From Prevotella sp. (GTDB taxonomy: Bacteria; Bacteroidota; Bacteroidia; Bacteroidales; Bacteroidaceae): 64,000 nt of DNA. Position 1 is the first letter of the stretch, and each line of letters starts with the position of its first letter. The stretch covers positions 1-64,000 of the forward strand of contig JAFSYY010000032.1 of assembly GCA_017455845.1 (NCBI GenBank), written 5' to 3'. The translations under genes and the position numbers were made by a program. The notes beneath the pieces were generated by a model. That model worked only from the letters and a program-made list of their open reading frames with translations, was not told the DNA's origin and did no database searches. Below, one piece after another: positions 1 to 7,507 of the stretch.

Positions 1-153
1 CGCTGCCGTGTCGGCATCGCTGCCGACCACTGTGCCGAGCGGGCGCCCCAACCCTTCCGCCACATGCATAGTGATGTGGTAGAAGCCTGGCCGCGAATAA
101 TCGTGAACATTAGAGCGGCGCGTCATGCTGTGTATGATAGGATGCCTGTCCAT
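1..153 (-). CDS. RAYT-like (REP-associated tyrosine) transposase, N-terminal part, runs off the window
   Basis: Reading the minus strand from the ATG at 153 gives 51 open codons to the window edge. The segment MTRRSNVHDYSRPGFYHIT is nearly the same as MTRRSQENDYSLPGMYHIT in the transposase gene at 29518-31125, and GRPLG follows at the same distance as GRPFG there. This N-terminal block is typical of Y1/IS200-like RAYT proteins, which cut and join single-stranded DNA and in known cases act on REP palindromes. The catalytic HxH and Tyr motifs lie outside the window, so activity cannot be judged. The gene starts 33 nt after the stop of the giant surface protein gene and is on the same strand. 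The spacer consists of GGATTGA-like short repeats. The family call rests on similarity to the second copy in this window. Confidence 0.75.
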   Translation of the reverse strand, partial: MDRHPIIHSMTRRSNVHDYSRPGFYHITMHVAEGLGRPLGTVVGSDADTAA

Positions 154-186
154 CAATCCTTAGTCATCTTCAATCCTTCAATTTTT

Positions 187-3100
187 TTATTCCTGGATAT
201 TCACGGTGGTGCTGCCTTCTACTACTCCATGGTCGCCACCGCCGAAGACATTGCCATGCACCTCAGTATTTCCCTTGAGAGTGACGGTGACCGTGTTTGC
301 AGCACCTGTAACGTAACTTTGTTCGCCACCACCAAAGACATTACCTGAGATAGTAGAGCCTTTCTTGTCAGTGCCATCGATGGTGAGAGATACGGAGCCA
401 GCAACTGATCCGAGGTTGGACTTGTCCAGATTTATATTGGTATAAAGGATATGATTGGTTTTGTCAATGGCAAGGTCTGTGCTGTTGACTGTCTCTGTGC
501 GTTGCTGCCAATTGTAGGTAACTGTCGCCGGGTATGTTGGTTCCAGATAGACACCGAGGTTTGCATCATAGTAAGGGGCTTTGACAAAACCTCCTGTATT
601 CATCACCTTAACAGATGGCTTCTCTGCAGAATAACCTGCACCAAAGACATTGCCATTTACAGTACAACCAGTAAGTCGAGAAGTGACAGGGCCATCCACT
701 TTACCAAGACTACCACCGCCATAGAAATTACCTGTAATAGTACAATTTGTCAATGTTGAAGTGACATTGTGTGTGGTGGCTAACGAAAATCTGACGAAGT
801 TTACGAAGATACGCTCCACATTTTGGGTATTATTGGATACAGGAAGATACTGATAATAAAACTCGGTGGAAACACCTTTATATTGAGTTTCATTTTTATA
901 TTCCTGTTTGTAATTATTATTAACGAAAGTATTCCAGTTATTTTCCCCATAATCTCCTGTAGTTCCCGATACATTTTTGGGTGGAAAAGTACTATAGGAA
1001 TTGCCGCCATAACCAGCTCCGAAATAGTTGTCAAATTGGCAACCTGTGGCAGTAGTCTTGACTGTGCGCCCACTATATAAATCACCAAACTTGGGTCCAC
1101 CACAGAACTGTTTGATATAACCTCCGTTTATAACAGTGGTAATGTTACCTTCTATGGGGCTGGCGGCGTTGATACCACCACCATAAAACTCATCGATATC
1201 AGCATTCTGTATCTGCCAGAAAATGTTTCCTTTGGTATGATTGGATGCGCTGCCTATTCCCTCCATACCCGTACCTGCCACTATGCCAAAACGACCACCA
1301 TTGATATAACATTCTGCATCGTCATTGTATTTTGCATCAGCGTTGTTTTTAAGAGGAACCTTATAAAGTCCTGTCAAATAGAACTCCTCATAATCACCAC
1401 CTGTCACAGACAGGGGGGGATGTTTGGATTCATAATTGTCATCAATATGCGTACCTCTATGAAACTCCTTGAACCACACGTTGCCGCCAACATGGAAATA
1501 GGTGATATTATTTTGGAGAGAAGGATTATTATTCTGACAATTCACCCATTGCTCCATGACACCACCTTGCACGATGAGCGGAGCAGCACTACGTCCTCCT
1601 GCATCATACTCAAACTGCGTAACTCGGAATAGTGACGTATTAGTTGACTCGAACCATCCTATAGGTCGCATGATGCCGAAATTATAAGTACCTTTACCCC
1701 CCGTTGACTTCTGTGCCATGCCAAAACCGACAAAATTAAGAAAGTCGTATTTTACCGGATGGAGTTTATTTCGGCCATCATTACGGTACATAAAAGAATA
1801 GTCTGGTTCATTGTCACTATCCAAATCAATGGTGGTAACAGTATAGGGGTATGAACCATGAATTGCAGCATTACTAGTGGTATATTCATGGTAATTTCCC
1901 ACAAGGACAATGGCATAGTCGTTAACCGAATGTGACGTGTTAGGATTGATTTGTGTGTCTCCAGTACCTATAGCATTCGCAATTGAAGTATACACTTTCT
2001 GATTCTCCCCATTAATGATGTGATCACTTCCATTTGTATATAATTCTCCACCACCGACAACTGGTACATTGTAGGCAGTACCCATACCCTCATTATACAC
2101 TACATCGGCGTAACCATCTGCCACGTAAGCAGCCTTGGCCCAATATGGCTGGATGGTGATGTTACTTACACCTTCGGGCACATCCCAATACGCGCCCTGA
2201 TTGAACACTCGCCCACTGACACCATAGAGGTCTTTCTTTGTAGAAGTGCGGTCGGCAAAATTGTAAGGCATTGCCGTAACATTGCCCGATTCATCAAAAG
2301 TCACGTCTTCTCCCGTGGAAAAAGAACCTGATCCTGTCTCGGAACCATTGATTTTAACAATCTTCCAGCCCGTTACCACACGGTTACCGGTATAGTTCTT
2401 AGTCCCAACTTGATTATAATAAGGCAACTGTACCTTCGCATAATTAAAGTTGAAGTGCTCAGGGTCTTTGTCGGTAATCTTGAGAGATAGTTCAGACGTG
2501 GTAATCTTCGCTTCGCTTTCCCCAGTGCCGGGATGGGAAAATACTGCACCGTCGCCCATTTCAATGTATACAGTCAGTGTACCCAACAACCCGCCTTTAT
2601 TACGCTCCGTCTGCGACGTAGCGTTCTCTGCATCAATATTCACTACCGATGGGTAGTAGCCAGGAGTATTCAGTATCGGGAAAGGCGTGGTGCTGCCTAT
2701 CTGAGAGGGCTCCAACACCCACTTCATTATCTGGTCTTTGTTATCAGCACTTCCAGTAGCCCACCAAGCAGCCAATTCTCGGTGAGAGTTTAGTAGATGA
2801 CGGAAAAACTCAAAGCGCTGTAAAAAGCGCGTCTCGGCCATTAAGGCACAATGATATGTGTCTATATCTCGATTCTTCACGTAAGAAGCGTCGGCACAGA
2901 AATAATTGAAGTTGCCTACACCATTCTGGTCACCTCGGTTGGTGATAATTTTTCCATTGTAAATAGGTGCCTTGTTCGTGCCACCCGTGATGTCGCCATA
3001 GAACATGCAGTTCATCACCATGGTCTTGAGGTTCTTCGAGGTGGTAGCCACGTTATTGTAGCCTACGATGCCGCCTACATTGCTGCCGCCAGTGATGTCG

Positions 3101-5394
3101 GCATAGCTGAAGCAGTTGATGACGCGGGCGCTTTCGTCGAGCAGGCCAACAAGGCCACCTACACAGTTGGAACCTGAGACGGTGCTGCTATTGGTTTCGA
3201 TATGGGTATAGCCATCCTCATCTGTTGCCACAGTGCTCCCTGTGGCCAGTATGCCGCAGTTATAGATGCGGGTGGTTCCCTTTGCCACACAGGCAATGGC
3301 ACCTGTATTGCCGTCATCATTACCACTGCTGATGGAAATGTTATCCATCATCAGATTACGCACCGTTCCACCATTAATCGTTTCAAAGAGAGGGGCGGTA
3401 AGTCCAGAAATAGTGTAGTTTCCGCCATCGAGTGTTCCGCTGAAAGCAGTGACACCAGGTTTGTTATCAGTACTATAAGTAGAATTTCCCGTCAACCTAT
3501 AAAGACCATTAGAATCTGTGATTCCTGAAAGGTCGGCGATTTCAGAAAACGTCGGGTTAAGGTTATAAAGTGCTATCGGAATGCTTGTATTGTTGCTGAT
3601 TCTGGTCGGTGAACTAATGCTTGCCGTCACCTTTAGAGTGCCGACGCGGGTGCCTGGAGGCAAGGTGACATTGGCAGTCAATGTGCTGGTGCCGTCTGCT
3701 TCAACATCATCAGGTGTTATCACATAATCATCCAGTCCCGTGAGTTGCCATGTGTAGGTGATACCAGTCTTGGTCTTGGAGTTTGGCTGCGTACAGTAGT
3801 CGGTGTTGGTGGGTGAGTCCTTAATGTTGCGGGAGAACCAAGTAGTTGCGGTATAAACATGGTTCCCCGACGTATATATTTCCTGTTCACCATTTATGCT
3901 ATAGTTACTCCACAAGCGGTACTGCCATTCGTAATTGTATATCTTCCACTTGGCGTTATCACTGGACTTGTAGATACTGGCAATCTTGGTTGAGTTTGAA
4001 GTGTTCATGTAGAGGGTAAAATAGAGTTCACCCAATACACCATCTTTCTTCCATACTGCAAACTGTTTTTCGTAAGGTATGATGTAGTAGCATCCTCCAA
4101 ATGGATCACGATTTCCACACCCACTATAGAGCCGGAACTTATAGCGTGTATCGCTTCCAGGTGTGCTGGAGCCAATTTTCACTGCACCATAGTCGGAAAC
4201 GGTATAGTCGGCAGCATCATAATAAAGGTAGGTGCCGGTAGTGACGTTCTTGAACGAACAGAAGCCTTCCGTATCGGTTTCAATATTCCAGGTGATGTCG
4301 CCATTGACAGCCTCAGTCAAGTCACTCTGCTTGCCGTTCACAGGTAACAGGTCATACTCTGATAGCGATGATGATGCTTTGGGAAAACGGTAGTTGTTGT
4401 CCTGTGTGTTGAATAGCAAGTATTTGTTCGAAGCATTGGGGGCGAAGGCTTTGGCATTAACCTTAATGGTCACAGTAGCAGTGGTGGCTGGATGGTTGAC
4501 CTGTACAATGGGGTCGAGCGGTGTCAATGTATAGGTGGCTGCCACAGACTGTTGCTCGTTGTCCGTGGACGTGTTATAAATAATCCCCATTGTAGTGTTG
4601 ATTTCCCATTTGGTTCCTTTGCCAGATGGTGCTGTTTGCGTTTCATCGTATCTCAGCGAGCAGTAGCATCGAGCATCTTTCTTGTCAACAACTTGTACGT
4701 TTTCCGTTCCAGCATCGTTTTTGTCAATCTTGACGGTGATGTTGCGCAGATAGTATGTGCGCAGGTAGGTCACCAGCTGTGGTGACTGTACCTCCCAGGA
4801 CACATCTTTTGGTCCATCCCACTTGTTGTTGTTCTCCGTGATGGTCAGCGTGCAGGCAGCGTATTTGTTTGCCGGACTTTCTGCCAGTGTTACCTTGCCG
4901 CTTGAATCCAGTCCAAGAATCTTTGTGCTGCCATTCATCTGAAATCGCTTTTTATCCCCATCGGTGACTAAGTCCCATTTCGTCACGGGAGAAGTGGAGA
5001 GGACAAGCGTATTCTCGTTGAGAACGTTGAGGTAGAACATCTCCTGCTGCAGGTAGCCGTCAGAGGAATAAACCCATATAGATGAACCGTTGTCGGCATG
5101 AGTATTATCGTAGCGGAAATTATTCTCATTGCCCACAATGCCTTTATATTGCTTCATATACCCCTTGTCCTTATTGTGAAGTGCATAATAGGTATTAGTC
5201 TGCCCCCACGCCCCCGTGGCTCCCCCCACCATCATCACGGTCAGGAGGATCAGGCTACGGAGGTAGCGGCAGGAAAGTATGCCGTTTCCGCCTCGTAAGT
5301 TTGGTGTTTGCGATGCGAAAGTATGGTGTTTACACGTTGTAAATCCCATGTTTATCATCTGTATGTTCCGTTTCATATCGTGTGTCATCTTCAT
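187..5394 (-). CDS. Giant secreted surface protein with GLUG-like and FGGG repeats (1735 aa)
   Basis: A predicted exported protein of 1735 residues. The N-terminus has an unusually long n-region (about 42 residues), then a hydrophobic core RYLRSLILLTVMMVGGATG and a likely cleavage near AWG-QT. Residues of about 65-640 form beta-rich modules starting with motifs such as YYALHNKDKGY. At about 690-830 there are GLUG-type repeats (GGSNVGGIVGY, SNCVGGLVGLL), known from adhesin-like proteins. The last few hundred residues carry FGAGYGG, GNVFGGGE and GNVFGGGD, the same repeat type that fills the 4130-residue protein upstream. It ends abruptly after the repeat GSTTVNIQE and has no recognisable T9SS or other anchor domain, so it may be a truncated form of a longer protein. 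The KilA-N gene lies 17 nt upstream. The first 190 nt are duplicated twice upstream. Surface or adhesin role is inferred. Confidence 0.8.
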   Translation of the reverse strand: MKMTHDMKRNIQMINMGFTTCKHHTFASQTPNLRGGNGILSCRYLRSLILLTVMMVGGATGAWGQTNTYYALHNKDKGYMKQYKGIVGNENNFRYDNTHADNGSSIWVYSSDGYLQQEMFYLNVLNENTLVLSTSPVTKWDLVTDGDKKRFQMNGSTKILGLDSSGKVTLAESPANKYAACTLTITENNNKWDGPKDVSWEVQSPQLVTYLRTYYLRNITVKIDKNDAGTENVQVVDKKDARCYCSLRYDETQTAPSGKGTKWEINTTMGIIYNTSTDNEQQSVAATYTLTPLDPIVQVNHPATTATVTIKVNAKAFAPNASNKYLLFNTQDNNYRFPKASSSLSEYDLLPVNGKQSDLTEAVNGDITWNIETDTEGFCSFKNVTTGTYLYYDAADYTVSDYGAVKIGSSTPGSDTRYKFRLYSGCGNRDPFGGCYYIIPYEKQFAVWKKDGVLGELYFTLYMNTSNSTKIASIYKSSDNAKWKIYNYEWQYRLWSNYSINGEQEIYTSGNHVYTATTWFSRNIKDSPTNTDYCTQPNSKTKTGITYTWQLTGLDDYVITPDDVEADGTSTLTANVTLPPGTRVGTLKVTASISSPTRISNNTSIPIALYNLNPTFSEIADLSGITDSNGLYRLTGNSTYSTDNKPGVTAFSGTLDGGNYTISGLTAPLFETINGGTVRNLMMDNISISSGNDDGNTGAIACVAKGTTRIYNCGILATGSTVATDEDGYTHIETNSSTVSGSNCVGGLVGLLDESARVINCFSYADITGGSNVGGIVGYNNVATTSKNLKTMVMNCMFYGDITGGTNKAPIYNGKIITNRGDQNGVGNFNYFCADASYVKNRDIDTYHCALMAETRFLQRFEFFRHLLNSHRELAAWWATGSADNKDQIMKWVLEPSQIGSTTPFPILNTPGYYPSVVNIDAENATSQTERNKGGLLGTLTVYIEMGDGAVFSHPGTGESEAKITTSELSLKITDKDPEHFNFNYAKVQLPYYNQVGTKNYTGNRVVTGWKIVKINGSETGSGSFSTGEDVTFDESGNVTAMPYNFADRTSTKKDLYGVSGRVFNQGAYWDVPEGVSNITIQPYWAKAAYVADGYADVVYNEGMGTAYNVPVVGGGELYTNGSDHIINGENQKVYTSIANAIGTGDTQINPNTSHSVNDYAIVLVGNYHEYTTSNAAIHGSYPYTVTTIDLDSDNEPDYSFMYRNDGRNKLHPVKYDFLNFVGFGMAQKSTGGKGTYNFGIMRPIGWFESTNTSLFRVTQFEYDAGGRSAAPLIVQGGVMEQWVNCQNNNPSLQNNITYFHVGGNVWFKEFHRGTHIDDNYESKHPPLSVTGGDYEEFYLTGLYKVPLKNNADAKYNDDAECYINGGRFGIVAGTGMEGIGSASNHTKGNIFWQIQNADIDEFYGGGINAASPIEGNITTVINGGYIKQFCGGPKFGDLYSGRTVKTTATGCQFDNYFGAGYGGNSYSTFPPKNVSGTTGDYGENNWNTFVNNNYKQEYKNETQYKGVSTEFYYQYLPVSNNTQNVERIFVNFVRFSLATTHNVTSTLTNCTITGNFYGGGSLGKVDGPVTSRLTGCTVNGNVFGAGYSAEKPSVKVMNTGGFVKAPYYDANLGVYLEPTYPATVTYNWQQRTETVNSTDLAIDKTNHILYTNINLDKSNLGSVAGSVSLTIDGTDKKGSTISGNVFGGGEQSYVTGAANTVTVTLKGNTEVHGNVFGGGDHGVVEGSTTVNIQE

Positions 5395-5405
5395 TCGTTG
5401 AATTC
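5203..5405 (-). repeat. Leader repeat copy 1 (5' end of the giant gene, intact)
   Basis: This roughly 200-bp segment covers CAACGAATGAAGATG, the start codon at 5394, the n-region and the signal peptide of the 1735-aa protein. Similar copies lie at 6271-6474 and 7381-7500. Between the start codon and the hydrophobic core it holds three degenerate 22-bp units of the form xxxAAACACCATACTTxxx. Here one unit has the complementary ends GGAAA/TTTCC. This is the only copy still attached to a full-length gene. Confidence 0.8.
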
Positions 5406-5411
5406 GTGGTT

Positions 5412-6230
5412 CTATTTCAATAGTTTTCGTCCTTCATTATCGTTCAGTACCTTCATCTGCTGGATGGCTATCTGGTTGAGTTTCACCAGCCGCTCACCCT
5501 GAGAAATGCCGTCATTGATGAGTACAGCATTTATATTCTCCATATTTGATAAACAGATGAGTTCATTAATGGTTGCATAGTCGCGGATGTTACCCTTCAA
5601 CTCCGGGTTTGCCTCGCGCCACTGCTTGGCCGTCATACCGAACATGGCCACATTCAGCACGTCGGCCTCTTCGGCGTAGATGATGCTGGCCTGTGCCTTG
5701 GTCACCTCTACAGGAATCAGGTTGCTTTTGATGGCATCGGTGTGGATGCGATAGTTAATCTTCGACAGTTCCCGCTTCGCTGTCCAGCCCAGCAGTTCCT
5801 GCTCTTTGGCCTTGAGGCGCTGAAACTCCATTACCAGATAGAGTTCAAACTCTACAGACACCCAATTGGCGAATTTGAAAGCTATGTCTGTGATAGCATA
5901 AGTGCCACCATTACGCCCTGTCGTAGTTATAATTCCGATAGATGAGGTCAATTCCACCCATCTCGAAGGGCTCATAGTAAAAGAGTTACTACCCGCCTCG
6001 GCCAAAAGGGGGTCGAATTCGACCCCTTTAAATGCGGGGTTATGCAATCTCTCCCATAGACCTAAATATTCCAAGGTGTTTTTCTGGCGCATCCAGTTCT
6101 TGACAACATCCTTAGGCTCTGCAATATTTTTCTGCTTGGCTATGTCTGTGATGCAAAGGTAATCAGTACCATTGACTTTCATCGTCCTGATACTGACATT
6201 CTTAACAATTATCTCACTTTTCTTTGCCAT
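5412..6230 (-). CDS. KilA-N domain protein
   Basis: A 272-residue protein starting MAKKSEIIVKNVSIRTMKVNG. The first 150 residues match the KilA-N pattern: DYLCITDIAKQKN, VVKNWMRQKNTLEYLGLWERL and the aromatic stretch FELYLVMEFQRLK. KilA-N is a DNA-binding module of phage and nucleocytoplasmic virus proteins, found also as stand-alone Bacteroidota proteins in mobile or variable regions. The C-terminal 120 residues (TKAQASIIYAEEADVLNVAMFG, then REANPELKGNIRDYA) are the usual companion region and suggest no enzyme. It has no signal peptide, so it is cytoplasmic although it sits between two giant surface-protein genes. It is followed 17 nt later by the start of the 1735-aa gene and preceded by a broken leader copy. 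DNA binding is inferred from the family. Confidence 0.85.
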   Translation of the reverse strand: MAKKSEIIVKNVSIRTMKVNGTDYLCITDIAKQKNIAEPKDVVKNWMRQKNTLEYLGLWERLHNPAFKGVEFDPLLAEAGSNSFTMSPSRWVELTSSIGIITTTGRNGGTYAITDIAFKFANWVSVEFELYLVMEFQRLKAKEQELLGWTAKRELSKINYRIHTDAIKSNLIPVEVTKAQASIIYAEEADVLNVAMFGMTAKQWREANPELKGNIRDYATINELICLSNMENINAVLINDGISQGERLVKLNQIAIQQMKVLNDNEGRKLLK

Positions 6231-6270
6231 ATTACTACTTGTTCAGAAAACTTGGTTTAATTATATCTAT

Positions 6271-6474
6271 CCCCACGCCCCCGTAGCTCCCCCGACCATC
6301 ATCGCGGCCTAGAGAATCAGGCTGCGGAGGTAGCGGCCCGTAAGTATGCTGTTTACACCTCGCAAGTATGGTGTTTGCGATGCGTAAGTATGGTGTTTAC
6401 GTGTCGTAAATCCCATGTTCATCATCTGTATGTTCCGTTTCATATCGTGTTCCATCTTCATTCGTTGAATTTGT
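6271..6474 (-). pseudogene. Leader repeat copy 2: broken signal-peptide remnant
   Basis: From the ATG at 6461 the frame reads MKMEHDMKRNIQMMNMGFT and continues like the 1735-aa protein, but TAG at 6311-6309 stops it inside the hydrophobic core after 50 codons. Past the stop the similarity continues (AAMMVGGATGAWG) up to a second stop, then ends; the mature-protein sequence is missing. Its ATG lies 16 nt after the RhuM stop, just as copy 1 lies 17 nt after the KilA-N stop. The 22-bp units are clear here: CGTAA...TTACG and CGCAA...TTGCG around ACACCATAC, which are complementary ends that covary between units. Confidence 0.8.
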
Positions 6475-6477
6475 TGT

Positions 6478-7350
6478 CTATCTTATTCCATTTATTAGTT
6501 CATCCGCTGATGTTTCCTGCATCTTGATATAAGCGAAGAGTTTCTTTCCAGCATCTTTTAGGCTCGCCCCAAAAAGATAGACGGTATTATCAATAATCAG
6601 GAAGCGGTCGTGATTGTGCTGGCAAATGTTCACAGTGACAGGTGCATACTGCTGATTGTGCCGCTGTACTGCCAATTGTTGCTGCTGTGAGAGCGGGCGG
6701 GTGTATATAGCGGCAGAAACGTGGACATCCCGCTGGCTCAGCATGGTCAGCGTGGTTTCATCGATATAATTGTCTATAAGTACGACCGACGTCTTGGCCT
6801 GTTTGATGAGGCTGACAATCTGACTATATGCGTCGAAAATCTGGCCGTCGTAGAATATTCCCTCTATCGGAGGCAGCGAAGAGCGAACGAAGAAATCAAT
6901 CTTTTCCTCGGCAGTAGCCAGCCGCTGTTCTATATTACGGAAACGCTGATTAATAGAATAGCCGTTAAGCAGATACTCTTTTAAAATCTTGTTTGCCCAC
7001 TGGCGGAAACGAGTGCCACGCAGTGACTTAACTCTATATCCTACAGAGATGATGACATCCAGGTTGTAGCAATTTACATGTCTGCGAACTGTTCTGTTGC
7101 CTTCTCTTCGAACCGTCAAGTAATCCTTGACAGTTGCGCTCTCTTCCAGATCTCCTTCGTCGTATATATTCCTGATATGAAGGCTAATATTTTGCTTCGT
7201 CGCATTAAACAGTTCGGCCATCTGCGCCTGCGTCAGCCACACGGTCTCGTCCTCCAGCCTGACCTCCAACCGTATGGTCTCGTCGGGCTGGTAGAGGATA
7301 ATCTCGCCCTGCGTAGATGTCTGCTGTATGTTCTGCATATCGTTGTCCAT
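6478..7350 (-). CDS. RhuM family protein (winged-helix N-terminus, PLD-like C-terminus)
   Basis: A 290-residue cytoplasmic protein of the virulence RhuM family. Near residues 30-65 it has the family's helix-turn-helix signature (VWLTQAQMAELFNATKQNIS), followed by the conserved block HVNCYNLDVIISVGYRVKS and RGTRFRQWAN. The C-terminus carries TSVVLIDNYID and HNHDRFLIIDN...YLFGASLKD, which resembles a phospholipase-D-like fold but has HDR in place of the HxK of active enzymes. RhuM was named in a Salmonella pathogenicity island; its biochemical role is unknown, and the family is common in variable regions of Bacteroidota. Upstream (7381-7488) is a small leader remnant, downstream another one, so this gene looks like the payload of a cassette. 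Family assignment is firm; function is open. Confidence 0.85.
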   Translation of the reverse strand: MDNDMQNIQQTSTQGEIILYQPDETIRLEVRLEDETVWLTQAQMAELFNATKQNISLHIRNIYDEGDLEESATVKDYLTVRREGNRTVRRHVNCYNLDVIISVGYRVKSLRGTRFRQWANKILKEYLLNGYSINQRFRNIEQRLATAEEKIDFFVRSSLPPIEGIFYDGQIFDAYSQIVSLIKQAKTSVVLIDNYIDETTLTMLSQRDVHVSAAIYTRPLSQQQQLAVQRHNQQYAPVTVNICQHNHDRFLIIDNTVYLFGASLKDAGKKLFAYIKMQETSADELINGIR

Positions 7351-7380
7351 AACTCTTCCTCTTTTTTATTATGCCACCAT

Positions 7381-7500
7381 TCACGCCCCCGTGGCTCCCC
7401 CTACCATCATCACGGCCAGGAGAACCAGACTGCGGAGGTAGCGGCATGAAAGTATGCTGTTTAGTTTCATATCTCGTTTCATCTTCATTCGTTGAATCCG
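7381..7500 (-). pseudogene. Leader repeat copy 3: 35-codon signal-peptide remnant
   Basis: From the ATG at 7488 the minus strand encodes 35 residues, starting MKMKRDMKLNSILSCRYLRS and ending MMVGGATGA, then TGA at 7383-7381. This is the signal peptide of the 1735-aa protein with the stop placed near the cleavage point. Compared with copies 1 and 2 it has only one of the 22-bp units, so the unit number varies (3, 3, 1). Its ATG lies 19 nt after the stop of the 4130-aa gene. RhuM starts 30 nt further on. It could be a translated leader peptide, but a relic of recombination is more likely. Confidence 0.75.
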
Positions 7501-7507
7501 TTGTTTC

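Noticed and set aside
5412..7350. Prophage
   Set aside because: KilA-N and RhuM are phage-like, but there are no integrase, structural, lysis or replication genes.
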